This document shows positions 8,461 through 18,690 of a DNA stretch of 64,000 nucleotides, piece after piece. Below the pieces are notes generated by a model that was not told the DNA's origin, did not search any database, and worked only from the letters and a program-made list of their open reading frames with translations. The stretch comes from Lachnospiraceae bacterium (GTDB lineage: Bacteria > Bacillota > Clostridia > Lachnospirales > Lachnospiraceae). Each line of letters starts with the position of its first letter. Positions within the stretch are counted from its first letter, which is position 1. Made by a program: the position numbers and the translations under genes. The stretch lies in contig JAFWLM010000088.1 of NCBI GenBank assembly GCA_017511045.1, positions 1 through 64,000 on the forward strand, given 5' to 3'.

Positions 8461-9465
8461 ATGATCGGAGACAAAAAAGTTCTATACAGCGCGGTTCAGG
8501 CAACCGGAAATCTGACGATTGGAAATTACCTTGGAGCTTTAAGAAACTGGGTCAACTTATGTGATGAATATGAATGCTTCTTTGCGGTCGCAAATGAACA
8601 TTCCATTACGGTCCGTCAGGAGCCGGCAGCACTCAGAAAACATGCAAGAGAGCTTTTGACGTTATATATTGCCGCAGGACTTGATCCGGAGAAAAACTGC
8701 CTCTATTACCAGAGTCATGTTCCGGCACATGCAGAGCTTGCATGGATCTTAAACTGCTATACCTACATGGGCGAGCTCAGCCGTATGACACAGTTTAAAG
8801 ATAAATCCGCAAAGCATGAAGATAACGTAAACGCAGGTCTCTTTACCTACCCGGTCCTGATGGCAGCAGATATCCTCCTGTTCCAGGCGGACTATGTACC
8901 GGTTGGAGTGGATCAGAAGCAGCATCTGGAGCTGACCCGAGATATCGCGACCCGCTTCAACAGCATTTACGGAGATGTCTTTACGATTCCTGAGGTCTAT
9001 CTCGGAAAGACAGGAAGAAAGATTATGTCCCTGCAGGATCCGTCCAAGAAAATGAGTAAATCGGATGAGAATCCGAATGCTTATATCTTAATGATGGATG
9101 ATAAAGATACCATTATCCGGAAATTCAAGAGAGCGATCACGGATTCGGATACCCAGATCCGCTACTCTGAGGATAAACCGGGTGTTTCCAACCTGATCGA
9201 TATCTATGCTTCCTGTACCGGAAAGAGCACGGAGGAGATTGAGAAGGAATTTGAAGGTCAGGGCTACGGACAGTTTAAACTTGCTGTCGGAGAAGCAGTT
9301 GCTGATGTGCTGACTCCGATCCAGGAACGTTATGCGGACCTGTCCAAGAACAAGGACTATATCGATGGTATCATTAAAGCCAATACCGAAAAAGCGAACT
9401 ACTTTGCAAATAAGACCCTAAGGAAAGTTCAGAAAAAAGTAGGCTTTCCGGATCTGATCAGATAA
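8461..9465 (+). CDS. trpS: Tryptophanyl-tRNA synthetase
   Basis: 334-aa class I synthetase that charges tRNA-Trp. The HIGH-type motif appears as TGNLTIGNYLGAL near residue 17-29 and the KMSKS loop as KKMSKSDENPNA near 197-208. Length is normal for bacterial TrpRS. The start follows AAAGGGAAAAGAA. It is 44 bp downstream of folA and 9 bp upstream of the topoisomerase B gene, suggesting co-transcription. No T-box leader is visible in the short gap. Confidence 0.93.
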   Translation: MIGDKKVLYSAVQATGNLTIGNYLGALRNWVNLCDEYECFFAVANEHSITVRQEPAALRKHARELLTLYIAAGLDPEKNCLYYQSHVPAHAELAWILNCYTYMGELSRMTQFKDKSAKHEDNVNAGLFTYPVLMAADILLFQADYVPVGVDQKQHLELTRDIATRFNSIYGDVFTIPEVYLGKTGRKIMSLQDPSKKMSKSDENPNAYILMMDDKDTIIRKFKRAITDSDTQIRYSEDKPGVSNLIDIYASCTGKSTEEIEKEFEGQGYGQFKLAVGEAVADVLTPIQERYADLSKNKDYIDGIIKANTEKANYFANKTLRKVQKKVGFPDLIR

Positions 9466-9474
9466 GGAGAATGA

Positions 9475-11397
9475 ATGGCAAAAAACAACGCAAATACTTA
9501 TAACGCTGATGCGATCACAATACTTGAAGGGCTCGAAGCGGTTCGCCGCCGGCCCGGAATGTATATCGGCAGCGTTTCAACAAAAGGTCTGAATCATCTG
9601 ATCTACGAGATCGTAGACAATGCAGTGGATGAGCATCTTGCCGGCTACTGCACCGATATCTCTATCACCTTAAATGAAGACGGCTCTGTGACTATCGTGG
9701 ACAACGGTCGTGGAATCCCGGTGGGCATCAATAAAAAGACAGGACTTCCGGCGGTGGAAGTCGTCTTTACGATGCTTCATGCCGGCGGTAAGTTCGGTGA
9801 TGGAAACTACAAGATCTCCGGAGGTCTGCATGGTGTCGGTGCTTCCGTTGTAAACGCATTAAGCGTCTGGCTGGAAGTCAGCATCAAAAAAGACGGAAAA
9901 GTTTACTCCCAGAGATTTGAGAGAGGCATAAAGACCTGCGAGCTTACTGAGACCGGTACCTGCAGAAAGAGTGATTCCGGAACGACAGTTTCCTTCCTTC
10001 CGGATGGAGAAATCTTCGAAAAGACCTATTTTAAGGCAGATGCGATCAAAAGCCGTCTGCATGAGACTGCATACTTAAACCCGGGACTGACACTGACTTT
10101 TGTGAACAAACGCTTTAATGAAGCAGAAGAAGTGATCTATCACGAGCCGGAAGGCATCGTTGCCTATATCAACGACTTGAATAAAGATAAAGAGGCCGCG
10201 GCTCCGGTCGTCTACTTCAGCGGAAAAGAAGAAGGCATCGAACTTGAGGCTGCTTTCCAGTTCACCAATGATTTCCAGGAAAACATCCTCGGGTTCTGCA
10301 ACAATATCTACACGCAGGAAGGCGGTACCCATATCACCGGCTTCAAGGCACGTTTTACCCAGCTGATCAACTCCTACGCAAGAGAGCTGGGGATCTTAAA
10401 AGAAAAAGATGACAATTTTACCGGAGCAGATGCCAGAAACGGCATGACCGCGATCATCGCGATCAAACATCCGGATCCCCGTTTTGAGGGACAGACAAAG
10501 ACCAAACTCGATAACCCGGATGCACAGAAGATCACGAGCGATATCACCGGCGAACAGTTAGAACGTTACTACGATAAAAATATTGAGATCTTAAAGGCAA
10601 CGATCGCCTGTGCGGAAAAAAGCGCAAAGATCCGCAAGGCGGAAGAGAAGACGAAGACAAATATGCTTTCCAAGACCAAGTTTGTTATGGAAGGCAACGG
10701 AAAACTGGCAAACTGCGAGAGCAGAAAACCGGAGGAGTGTGAAGTCTTTATCGTTGAGGGTGATTCCGCAGGCGGAAGCGCAAAGACTGCAAGAAACAGA
10801 AGAACACAGGCCATCCTTCCGATCCGCGGAAAGATCTTAAATGTTGAGAAAGCTTCGATCGATAAGGTGCTGGCAAATGCCGAGATCAAAACGATGATCC
10901 AGGCTTTTGGCTGCGGCTTCTCAGAAGGCTATGGAAATGACTTCGATATTTCGAAACTCCGCTACAACAAGATCATCATCATGACGGATGCCGATGTCGA
11001 CGGAGCGCATATTGCAACGCTTCTGCTTACCTTTTTCTACCGCTTTATGCCGGAACTGATCCAGGCGGGCCATGTCTATCTTGCAACGCCGCCACTGTAT
11101 AAAGCAATCCCGAAAAAAGGAGAGGAAGAGTATCTTTACGATGACGCGGCACTGGAAAAGTACAGAGCAACGCATAAAGGTGACTTCACTCTGCAGCGGT
11201 ACAAAGGTCTTGGTGAGATGGACGCAGAGCAGCTTTGGGAGACGACGCTGGATCCGGAAAACCGTGTCCTTAAGAAGGTCGAGATCGATGATGCCCGTAT
11301 GGCGTCCGAAGTCACGGAAATGCTCATGGGTTCAGATGTAGCGCCGCGTAAGAAGTTCATCCATGATAATGCTACTGTTGCTGAATTAGATGTATAA
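9475..11397 (+). CDS. gyrB: Type IIA topoisomerase subunit B (GyrB/ParE)
   Basis: 640-aa ATPase subunit. GHKL ATPase motifs are clear (EIVDNAVDEHLAGY, DNGRGIPVG, GGLHGVGASVVNALS), followed by the transducer domain and the TOPRIM domain (VEGDSAGGSAK, then DADVDGAHIATLLL) and the C-terminal QRYKGLGEM segment. It pairs with the A subunit 26 bp downstream. Whether the pair is gyrase or topoisomerase IV cannot be settled from the B subunit; the A subunit lacks a GyrA box. The start follows AAGGAGA; a second ATG at 9471 is out of frame. Confidence 0.85.
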   Translation: MAKNNANTYNADAITILEGLEAVRRRPGMYIGSVSTKGLNHLIYEIVDNAVDEHLAGYCTDISITLNEDGSVTIVDNGRGIPVGINKKTGLPAVEVVFTMLHAGGKFGDGNYKISGGLHGVGASVVNALSVWLEVSIKKDGKVYSQRFERGIKTCELTETGTCRKSDSGTTVSFLPDGEIFEKTYFKADAIKSRLHETAYLNPGLTLTFVNKRFNEAEEVIYHEPEGIVAYINDLNKDKEAAAPVVYFSGKEEGIELEAAFQFTNDFQENILGFCNNIYTQEGGTHITGFKARFTQLINSYARELGILKEKDDNFTGADARNGMTAIIAIKHPDPRFEGQTKTKLDNPDAQKITSDITGEQLERYYDKNIEILKATIACAEKSAKIRKAEEKTKTNMLSKTKFVMEGNGKLANCESRKPEECEVFIVEGDSAGGSAKTARNRRTQAILPIRGKILNVEKASIDKVLANAEIKTMIQAFGCGFSEGYGNDFDISKLRYNKIIIMTDADVDGAHIATLLLTFFYRFMPELIQAGHVYLATPPLYKAIPKKGEEEYLYDDAALEKYRATHKGDFTLQRYKGLGEMDAEQLWETTLDPENRVLKKVEIDDARMASEVTEMLMGSDVAPRKKFIHDNATVAELDV

Positions 11398-11423
11398 AGA
11401 TAAAGAAGGATTGAGAATAATAA

Positions 11424-13895
11424 ATGGCAGAGAAAATCATTAACAGCGAATACTCAGACGTCATGCAGAAGTCCTATATCGACTATGCGATGAGCGTCAT
11501 TTGCGCTAGAGCCGTTCCGGATGTCCGTGACGGTTTAAAGCCTGTGCAGCGCCGTGTGCTTTATGCAATGAGTCAGTTAGGTTTGCGCAGCGACAGGCCG
11601 CATAGAAAATCCGCACGTATCGTCGGCGATGCCATGGGTAAATACCATCCTCATGGCGACTCCTCGATCTATGAGACGCTGGTCGTTATGGAGCAGGACT
11701 TCAAAAAAGGAATGCCGCTCGTCGACGGACATGGCAACTTTGGTTCCATCGAAGGCGACAGCGCCGCAGCAATGCGTTATACCGAAGCAAGACTTCAGAA
11801 ATTCACTCAGGATGTCTATCTGGCTGATCTCGATAAAGATGTCGTAGATTATGTTCCGAACTTTGATGAAACAGAAAAAGAACCGGCCGTTCTTCCGGTG
11901 CGTGTTCCGAATGTTCTGATCAACGGAGCAGAGGGAATCGCTGTCGGTATGACGACAAGCATTCCAACGCACAACTTAAATGAAGTGATCGACGCGATGA
12001 TCGCTTACATGAAGAAAAGTTCGATCACGACTGAAGAACTGATGGAGTATATGCCGGGACCGGATTTTCCGACCGGCGGCATCGTGATCAATAAATCTGA
12101 TCTGAAAGAGATCTACGAAAGCGGCAGCGGAAAGATCAAGCTGCGCGGAACAGTTGTCCTTGAAAAAGGAAAACGGAAATCCGACCGGGACAAACTTGTC
12201 ATTACCGAGATCCCATATACCATGATCGGTGCCAACATCGGAAAGTTTATCTTAGATGTCTGTGATCTGGTGGAAAGCAAGAAGACTACGGACATTGTGG
12301 ATGTTTCCAACGAGTCTTCAAAAGAAGGCACGCGTATCGTTCTCGAACTGAAGAAGGGAGCGGACCCTGTTAAGATCGAGAACATGCTCTATAAAAAGAC
12401 CAAGCTGGAAGATACCTTCGGCGTCAATATGCTGACGATCGTTGACGGCCGTCCGGAAGTTCTCGGATTAAAAGGAATATTAGGGCACTGCATTGATTTC
12501 CAGTACGAGATCAACACCCGGAAATATACAACGCTTCTTTCTAAAGATAAGGAACAGAAGGAAATCAAGGAAGGTTTGATCAAAGCCTGCGATATCATTG
12601 ATCTGATCATCGAAGTGATCCGCGGCTCCAGGAGCATTTCACAGGCAAGAGCCTGCCTGACCCATGGAGAGACAAAGGATATCAACTTCAAGAGCGATGC
12701 TTCGAAGAAAGCAGCTGCAAAGCTCTGCTTCACAGAAAAACAGGCGCAGGCGATCTTAGACCTCCGTCTGGCAAAACTGATCGGCCTTGAGATCGAGCAG
12801 CTGAATGAAGAGTATCAGAAGCTGATCAAAGAGATCGCAGAATTTGAGAAGATCCTCGCGGAAAAATCTGCGATGAAAAAGGTGATCATCAAAGATCTTG
12901 AAGCAATCAAAAAAGAATACGGCTATGAAAGAAAAACAGAGATCCGCGATGCGGAAGCAGCTGTATACGAAGAAGAAAAAGTGAAGGAGCAGGAAGTTGT
13001 CTTCCTGATGGACCGCTTCGGTTATGCAAAGATCATCGAGCCGGCTGCATATGAGCGGAATGTGGAGACCTTGGACAGCGAAAACAAATATGTTATGCGC
13101 TGCATGAATACGGACCGCATCTGCATCTTTACCCAGACGGGTATGGTGCACCAGCTCAAAGTATTAAAGGTTCCGATGAAAAAGCCAAAGGATAAAGGCA
13201 TTCCGATCGACAACCTCTGCAACTATACCAGCGCGAAGGAAGATATCATCCAGATCTGTCCGCTCGGACAGCTCAAGATGCATATGATGCTCTTTACGAC
13301 GAAGAAAGGTATGATGAAATTCGTAGATGCATCCGAATTTGATATCTCCCGTCTTTCAGCAGCCGCAACCAAACTCGCTGACGGAGATGAAGTCATCAGT
13401 ATCGACCTCTTTGATGCGACAAAGCAGAAGGTCTATGATGGTGATGACAATGAAGAAGAGATGGATGTAGCGATCACCGGAGGCTTTGATGACGGCATCA
13501 GCGACTACATCGATCCGGAAGATGACCAGCTGACCTTTGAGTTCATCGATATCAATGACGGAAGCTCGAGCCTCGAGAACTTAGAAGATGATGAGGAGGC
13601 TTCAGGAGGTGATGCAAAGGCAGAGCCGAAAGAGAAGTTCGTGACCAGCAAGATGGTCGTCCTTCAGACGAAAGAAGGCGTTTTCCTCCGCTTCAAGCTG
13701 AGTGAGGTTCCGGAAAAACACAAAGGCGCGGTCGGTGTCCGTGGAATCAAACTCGGAAAAGATGACGAGATCGATAAGGTCTATATCGTCGGCTTTGGAG
13801 ATAAGACGGCAGTGAAGTATCACAATAAAGATGTCGAGCTTATGAAACTGAAGCTTGCAAAACGTGATACAAAGGGAACGAAACTCCGCCTGTAA
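11424..13895 (+). CDS. Type IIA topoisomerase subunit A (GyrA/ParC)
   Basis: 823-aa breakage-reunion subunit. The catalytic Tyr lies in AAMRYTEARL, and the QRDR-type segment reads GDAMGKYHPHGDSSIYETLV. A coiled-coil tower and a C-terminal beta-pinwheel follow. In the first pinwheel blade, where gyrases have the QRRGGKG GyrA box needed to wrap DNA, the sequence reads FGYAKIIEPAAYERNVETLD, so the box is absent. The pinwheel also contains an acidic insertion (near residues 670-735, rich in Asp/Glu). This suggests topoisomerase IV or a divergent gyrase. It may be annotated gyrA or parC; I leave the symbol blank. Confidence 0.85.
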   Translation: MAEKIINSEYSDVMQKSYIDYAMSVICARAVPDVRDGLKPVQRRVLYAMSQLGLRSDRPHRKSARIVGDAMGKYHPHGDSSIYETLVVMEQDFKKGMPLVDGHGNFGSIEGDSAAAMRYTEARLQKFTQDVYLADLDKDVVDYVPNFDETEKEPAVLPVRVPNVLINGAEGIAVGMTTSIPTHNLNEVIDAMIAYMKKSSITTEELMEYMPGPDFPTGGIVINKSDLKEIYESGSGKIKLRGTVVLEKGKRKSDRDKLVITEIPYTMIGANIGKFILDVCDLVESKKTTDIVDVSNESSKEGTRIVLELKKGADPVKIENMLYKKTKLEDTFGVNMLTIVDGRPEVLGLKGILGHCIDFQYEINTRKYTTLLSKDKEQKEIKEGLIKACDIIDLIIEVIRGSRSISQARACLTHGETKDINFKSDASKKAAAKLCFTEKQAQAILDLRLAKLIGLEIEQLNEEYQKLIKEIAEFEKILAEKSAMKKVIIKDLEAIKKEYGYERKTEIRDAEAAVYEEEKVKEQEVVFLMDRFGYAKIIEPAAYERNVETLDSENKYVMRCMNTDRICIFTQTGMVHQLKVLKVPMKKPKDKGIPIDNLCNYTSAKEDIIQICPLGQLKMHMMLFTTKKGMMKFVDASEFDISRLSAAATKLADGDEVISIDLFDATKQKVYDGDDNEEEMDVAITGGFDDGISDYIDPEDDQLTFEFIDINDGSSSLENLEDDEEASGGDAKAEPKEKFVTSKMVVLQTKEGVFLRFKLSEVPEKHKGAVGVRGIKLGKDDEIDKVYIVGFGDKTAVKYHNKDVELMKLKLAKRDTKGTKLRL

Positions 13896-13931
13896 AAAGC
13901 ATTGCTGATATTGTTATTTTTCAAACAAGGC

Positions 13932-13960
13932 TTGCGAATTAAGCATTCGGGGATTATTAT
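13932..13960 (+). promoter_or_regulatory. Putative promoter of asd
   Basis: TTGCGA (13932-13937), 17-nt spacer, TATTAT (13955-13960), about 60 nt before the asd start. No good terminator for the upstream topoisomerase gene was seen in this gap. Confidence 0.5.
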
Positions 13961-14020
13961 GTAGACTATTATTGCTGAATGGGAATGACAAAAGGAAAAC
14001 CACAGAAAAGAGGGATCAAT

Positions 14021-15112
14021 ATGGATAAGAGATTAAAAGTCGGCGTTTTAGGCGCAACAGGAATGGTTGGACAGCGTTTTGTAACGCTTTTGGAAGGTCA
14101 TCCGTGGTTTGAAGTTGTTCTTCTTGCAGCTTCAGAAAGAAGTGCGGGAAAGACCTATGAAGAGGCTGTCGGAAAAAGATGGAAAATGGCAGCTCCGATG
14201 CCGGAACGTCTGAAAAATGTAGTTGTTAAGAATATCAATGATATCGAAGAAAATGCTAAGGAAGTGGACTTTTGCTTCAGCGCAGTCGATATGACAAAAG
14301 AAGAGATCCGTGCATTTGAAGATGCTTATGCAAAGACAGAGACTCCTGTCGTCTCCAATAACTCTGCACATCGCTGGACACCGGATGTACCGATGGTCAT
14401 TCCGGAGATCAATCCGCAGCACTTAGATGTCATTCAATATCAGAAAAAACGTCTTGGAACCACCCGCGGTTTCGTTGCAGTAAAACCGAACTGCTCGATC
14501 CAGAGCTATACACCAGCACTTGAAGCATTAAAGGAATTCGGACCGAAGGAAGTTGCTGTCTGCACATATCAGGCAATCTCCGGTGCCGGAAAGACTTTCG
14601 CTGACTGGCCGGAAATGGTTGAGAATGTAATTCCGTACATCGGCGGTGAGGAAGAAAAAAGTGAACTTGAGCCGCTTCGTGTCTGGGGCGAAGTTGATCC
14701 GGAAAAGGGCGAGATCGTTCCTGCAAAGGCTCCGCTGATCACAGCACAGTGTCTGCGTGTTGCTGTTCAGGACGGACATACCGCAGCTGTTTTTGTAAAC
14801 TTCGAAAAGAAGCCGACCAAAGAAGAGATCCTGGAAAGATGGAAAGCATTTAAAGGCGCACCGCAGGAACTTGATCTTCCGAGTGCACCGAAGCAGTTTA
14901 TCCAGTACTTCGAAGAGGACAACCGTCCGCAGCCGAAACTGGACAGAGATTATGAGAAGGGTATGGGCGTAAGCCTCGGCCGTCTCCGCGAAGATACCTT
15001 ATTTGATTATAAGTTCGTGGGTCTTTCCCACAACACCGTCCGCGGTGCGGCAGGCGGAGCGATCCTTCTTGCAGAACTTTTAACAGCAAAGGGATTTATT
15101 GAGGCAAAATAA
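14021..15112 (+). CDS. asd: Aspartate-semialdehyde dehydrogenase (archaeal/fungal type)
   Basis: 363-aa NADP-dependent enzyme that reduces aspartyl phosphate to aspartate semialdehyde for lysine, threonine and methionine synthesis. The N-terminal fold reads VGVLGATGMVGQRF; the active-site Cys lies in KPNCSIQSYTPAL. These forms and the length match the archaeal/fungal subclass, not the usual E. coli-type Asd. The start is placed at 14021, with GAGGGATCAAT before it; an in-frame ATG 14 codons upstream has no good ribosome binding site. It stands alone between a promoter and a hairpin. Confidence 0.88.
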   Translation: MDKRLKVGVLGATGMVGQRFVTLLEGHPWFEVVLLAASERSAGKTYEEAVGKRWKMAAPMPERLKNVVVKNINDIEENAKEVDFCFSAVDMTKEEIRAFEDAYAKTETPVVSNNSAHRWTPDVPMVIPEINPQHLDVIQYQKKRLGTTRGFVAVKPNCSIQSYTPALEALKEFGPKEVAVCTYQAISGAGKTFADWPEMVENVIPYIGGEEEKSELEPLRVWGEVDPEKGEIVPAKAPLITAQCLRVAVQDGHTAAVFVNFEKKPTKEEILERWKAFKGAPQELDLPSAPKQFIQYFEEDNRPQPKLDRDYEKGMGVSLGRLREDTLFDYKFVGLSHNTVRGAAGGAILLAELLTAKGFIEAK

Positions 15113-15135
15113 AAAGCAATTAAAATAACTAACAT

Positions 15136-15160
15136 CAGCTCCTGAATATTTCGGGAGCTG
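15136..15160 (+). terminator. Hairpin after asd
   Basis: CAGCTCCTGAA pairs with TTCGGGAGCTG (11 bp with one wobble, 3-nt loop). The tail is not T-rich, so it is a weak terminator or a leader structure before gltX. Confidence 0.4.
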
Positions 15161-15183
15161 ATTCAGCGATTGAGGTGACACAC

Positions 15184-16632
15184 ATGAAAATCAGAACAAG
15201 ATATGCACCAAGCCCAACCGGCAGAATGCATGTAGGAAACTTAAGAACCGCGTTGTATGAATATCTGATCGCCCGTCATGAAGGCGGCGACTTTATCCTT
15301 CGTATTGAGGATACGGATCAGGAACGTTTCTTTGAGGGAGCGTTGGAAATCATTTACCACACCCTGGAAGAGACAGGCCTTGATTATGATGAAGGGCCGG
15401 ATAAACCGGGCGACTGTGGTCCTTATGTGCAGTCTGAGCGTGTGGAAGCCGGGATCTATATGGATTACGCGAAGCAGCTGGTCGAAAAAGGAGAAGCCTA
15501 TTACTGCTTCTGCACAAAAGAGCGTCTTGAGTCTTTAAAACAGACCATCGCAGGCAAAGAGATCATGCTCTATGATAAGCACTGCCTCCATCTTCCAAAA
15601 GAAGAAGTCGAGGCAAAGCTTGCCGCTGGAGAGCCGTTTGTTATCCGTCAGAATATCCCGAATGAAGGAACGACCTCTTTCTTTGATGATATTTACGGCG
15701 AGATCACAGTCGATAATGCAGAGCTGGATGATATGATCCTGATCAAGTCCGACGGATATCCGACCTACAACTTTGCAAATGTTGTAGATGATCATCTGAT
15801 GGGCATCACACATGTAGTAAGAGGAAATGAGTATCTTTCCTCCACACCGAAATATATCCGCCTGTATGATGCATTCGGCTGGGAACCGCCGGTATTTGTA
15901 CACCTTCCGCTGATCACGGATGAAGAGCACCATAAGCTGAGCAAACGCTCCGGCCATTCTTCCTTCGAAGATTTAGTTGAACAGGGATTCCTGCCGGAGG
16001 CGATCATTAACTTTGTTGCCCTCCTCGGCTGGAGCCCGGAAGGAACGGAGGAGATCTTCTCTTTGAAACAGCTGATCGAAGCATTTGACTATAAACGTGT
16101 CAATAAATCGCCTGCAGTCTTTGATATGGTTAAGCTTCGCTGGATGAACGGCGAGTATATCAAGAATATGGACTTTGAAGCATATAAAAAATATGCGCTT
16201 CCATATGTGGATCAGGCAGTGAAAAGGAATGTTGATAAGGACAAGATCTTAGAACTGATGAAAACACGTATCGAAGTATTCCCGGATATTCCTGAAAAGA
16301 TCGATTTCTTTGATGAACTTCCGGAGTATGATGTTGCGATGTATACCCACAAGAAGATGAAGACCAATTCCGAGATCGCGCTTGAAGTCTTAAAAGAGAC
16401 ACTCCCGATCTTAGAAGCGCAGGAGGATTATTCTTTGGATGCGCTGCATGATCTGATCATGAAATACATCGGAGAGAAAGGCGTTAAGAACGGTGTCGTT
16501 CTCTGGCCGCTTCGTACTGCAGTTTCCGGAAAACAGTCAACTCCGGGCGGTGCATTCGAAATCATGGAGATCCTCGGAAAAGAGGAGTCGCTTGCAAGGA
16601 TCCGCAAAGGAATTGAAAAACTCGAAGCTTAA
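15184..16632 (+). CDS. gltX: Glutamyl-tRNA synthetase
   Basis: 482-aa class I synthetase for tRNA-Glu (possibly also tRNA-Gln when an amidotransferase is used). The HIGH motif is [19 protein letters not shown] and the KMSKS motif is [11 protein letters not shown]. Length is typical. The ATG at 15184 is preceded by GAGGTG at 6-nt spacing; a GTG three codons upstream overlaps that site and is less likely. A hairpin lies between asd and gltX. cobO follows after 21 bp. Confidence 0.92.
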   Translation: MKIRTRYAPSPTGRMHVGNLRTALYEYLIARHEGGDFILRIEDTDQERFFEGALEIIYHTLEETGLDYDEGPDKPGDCGPYVQSERVEAGIYMDYAKQLVEKGEAYYCFCTKERLESLKQTIAGKEIMLYDKHCLHLPKEEVEAKLAAGEPFVIRQNIPNEGTTSFFDDIYGEITVDNAELDDMILIKSDGYPTYNFANVVDDHLMGITHVVRGNEYLSSTPKYIRLYDAFGWEPPVFVHLPLITDEEHHKLSKRSGHSSFEDLVEQGFLPEAIINFVALLGWSPEGTEEIFSLKQLIEAFDYKRVNKSPAVFDMVKLRWMNGEYIKNMDFEAYKKYALPYVDQAVKRNVDKDKILELMKTRIEVFPDIPEKIDFFDELPEYDVAMYTHKKMKTNSEIALEVLKETLPILEAQEDYSLDALHDLIMKYIGEKGVKNGVVLWPLRTAVSGKQSTPGGAFEIMEILGKEESLARIRKGIEKLEA

Positions 16633-16653
16633 AGCCTGAAAAAGGAGAAAACC

Positions 16654-17193
16654 ATGCAGGAAGAGCGGGGATTGATTCATATTTATACCGGTGAGGGAAA
16701 AGGAAAAACGACGGCCGGACTCGGACTTTGCCTGAGGGCAGCAGGCAGTGGAATGAAGGTCCTGATCGCGAGATTCTTAAAGACCAACGATTCTGCAGAA
16801 CTGGATGCGCTGGCAAAGTTTGAAAATGTCGATCTCATTGCAAATCGAAAGTCGTTCGGCTTTTCAAAAACCTGGAAAAATGATCCGGATAGAAAAGGGC
16901 AGGCGGAAGAGTATTACAGTGCGATGTTGGATGAGGCCCTTTCAAAGGCCGTTGAGGGAGACTACGATCTTTTGCTCTTAGATGAGATCATCGCTTCTGT
17001 CAGGCTTGAAGTTGTAGATACAGAGAAACTGTTAGCATTTTTAAAGAACAAACCAGAAAAGCTGGAAGTCATCATGACCGGGCGCAATCCAATTCCGGAG
17101 CTCATTGAATTGGCGGATTATGTTTCTGAAATCAAAAAAGTGAAACATCCGTTTGATCAGGGAATCCTTGCCCGAAAAGGAATTGAATACTAA
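16654..17193 (+). CDS. cobO: Cob(I)alamin adenosyltransferase, CobO/BtuR type
   Basis: 179-aa ATP:corrinoid adenosyltransferase making adenosylcobalamin. The P-loop GEGKGKTTAGLGLCLRAAG sits near residue 14, and LLLDEIIASV follows near 110. It starts after AAAGGAG and is probably co-transcribed with gltX. No other corrinoid gene lies in the window, so the user enzyme is elsewhere. Its last 4 bp overlap the convergent helicase gene, and its terminator lies inside that gene's 3' end. Confidence 0.88.
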   Translation: MQEERGLIHIYTGEGKGKTTAGLGLCLRAAGSGMKVLIARFLKTNDSAELDALAKFENVDLIANRKSFGFSKTWKNDPDRKGQAEEYYSAMLDEALSKAVEGDYDLLLLDEIIASVRLEVVDTEKLLAFLKNKPEKLEVIMTGRNPIPELIELADYVSEIKKVKHPFDQGILARKGIEY

Positions 17194-18533
17194 AGTGCTT
17201 TCTTTAAAAAACAGTCCAGAAATCTTGAAGGGGCTGTTTTTTTATTTCCAATTTTTTCCGAATAATAGATTTTCAGACTTTCTGAAGCACGTGTCATTGC
17301 GACATAAAGGATACGGCGTTCCTCTTCAAGGGCTTCTTTTGTATAGGTCTTTTTGGCAGGGAGGATCCCTTCGTTGACATCCGGAAGATAGACATGACGG
17401 AATTCGAGTCCTTTTGCAGCATGGATCGTAAGGGGCTGCACTTCAGAGATCCCATACTGTCTGATCTCATCCAGGATCAGAGGAAAATCCGTCGATCGCC
17501 GGCAGAGGATCGCGATCTCATTCGGCAAAGCTCCGTTTCTCAGCTGGACGCAGATGTCTTTGGCGATGGATGCATATTCCGAACGCTGATCTTTGCATTT
17601 TCGAATCTGCACGATTCCAAAAGAACTCTTATGAAGGCTTTCCATTTTCTTGGGGATCCGTCCTTTATTCTGTGTGATGATCTTATGGGCGCAGTTTAAG
17701 ACCGGTGCAGGGCAGCGGTAACTTTTGATCAGTTTGATCAGAGCGGCCGCCGGATAATCAGACAGGAATCTGCGCATGACCTTAGGCGATGCGCCGCGAA
17801 ATGCATAAATGCTCTGGTCATCATCCCCGACAGCGAATAGATTGTCCTCAGGGGATGCCAGAATGCGGATGATCTGATACTGCAGGAGATTGATATCCTG
17901 AAACTCATCCACAAGGATATATTGAAAACGTTTTTGCCAATAACTGCGGATATCGGCTCTTTCTGAAAGCAGTTTCAGGCACAGGGAAAGCATATCATCA
18001 AAGTCGATCAGCTTTTGGCCGGCCAGAGCAGAAGCATAGGCTTCATAAAGTCTTCGGAATTCGGGCGGTGTAACGACCGACGAGAGGAAGCTTTCCGCCT
18101 GCTTTCCTCCAGATTTTACTTTACTGATCTCATTGATCAGAGCAGATGTGAACTCAAACGCATCCTCATATTCGATCTGAAGACGATCGGCCGCTGCTAA
18201 AAGGATCTTTTCTTTCTCCTCCTCCGAAATGATATTTGCAGATGAAAGACCGTAGGCCTGCTTCAGGATCATAAAAAAGATACTGTGAAAGGTTCCGAAA
18301 AAAGGCGTTCCTTTTCCGGGCATGATTTTTAAAAAGCGCCGCTTCATGTTTTCTGCCGCCTTTCTTGAGAAGGTGACGGCTAAGATGGATGCGGCAGGAA
18401 CCTTTTTCTGTTCGATCAGATAACAGATGCGGCTTACGATCACTGCAGTTTTTCCGGATCCGGGGCCGGCCACGACCAGTGCAGGACCATTTGTATGGTG
18501 AATCGCCTGTATCTGTGCTTCGTTGTATCTCAT
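17190..18533 (-). CDS. Short UvrD/PcrA-family helicase
   Basis: 447-aa superfamily 1A helicase. Motifs in order: Walker A AGPGSGKTAVI, Ia (TFSRKAAENM), II VDEFQDIN, III GDDDQSIYAFRGA, IV (IKSYRCP), V TIHAAKGLEFRHVY and VI VAMTRASESL. Canonical PcrA/UvrD is about 720 aa; here the stretch between motifs IV and V is very short, so most of the 2B domain and the C-terminal region are missing. It is intact, not a truncated pseudogene. It could act in repair or recombination. It is divergent from a DUF3048 gene; in Bacillus subtilis the DUF3048 gene yerB lies near pcrA, so the pairing may be meaningful. The start lacks a strong ribosome binding site. Confidence 0.8.
   Translation of the reverse strand: MRYNEAQIQAIHHTNGPALVVAGPGSGKTAVIVSRICYLIEQKKVPAASILAVTFSRKAAENMKRRFLKIMPGKGTPFFGTFHSIFFMILKQAYGLSSANIISEEEKEKILLAAADRLQIEYEDAFEFTSALINEISKVKSGGKQAESFLSSVVTPPEFRRLYEAYASALAGQKLIDFDDMLSLCLKLLSERADIRSYWQKRFQYILVDEFQDINLLQYQIIRILASPEDNLFAVGDDDQSIYAFRGASPKVMRRFLSDYPAAALIKLIKSYRCPAPVLNCAHKIITQNKGRIPKKMESLHKSSFGIVQIRKCKDQRSEYASIAKDICVQLRNGALPNEIAILCRRSTDFPLILDEIRQYGISEVQPLTIHAAKGLEFRHVYLPDVNEGILPAKKTYTKEALEEERRILYVAMTRASESLKIYYSEKIGNKKTAPSRFLDCFLKKAL
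17210..17243 (+). terminator. Terminator of cobO
   Basis: AACAGTCC (17210-17217) pairs with GGGCTGTT (17231-17238), followed by TTTTT. It lies within the 3' coding end of the convergent helicase gene. Confidence 0.65.
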
Positions 18534-18612
18534 GTTCTTAACTCTTTTTCTTTTTTATGCCTTTTAATGCATTTTATACGAGCAAAACGTAGACAGCAAG
18601 CGCCTTAATGTC

Positions 18613-18642
18613 TTGCTTTTAAGGGCCCCGGCATATTATAAT
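18613..18642 (+). promoter_or_regulatory. Promoter of the DUF3048 gene
   Basis: TTGCTT (18613-18618), an 18-nt spacer and TATAAT (18637-18642), about 48 nt before the start codon. The 157-bp region is shared with the divergent helicase gene. Confidence 0.5.
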
Positions 18643-18690
18643 ATTTTAGTTATTGTTTTGGCATAAAAGAGGGTATGAGGAGAGATTATA

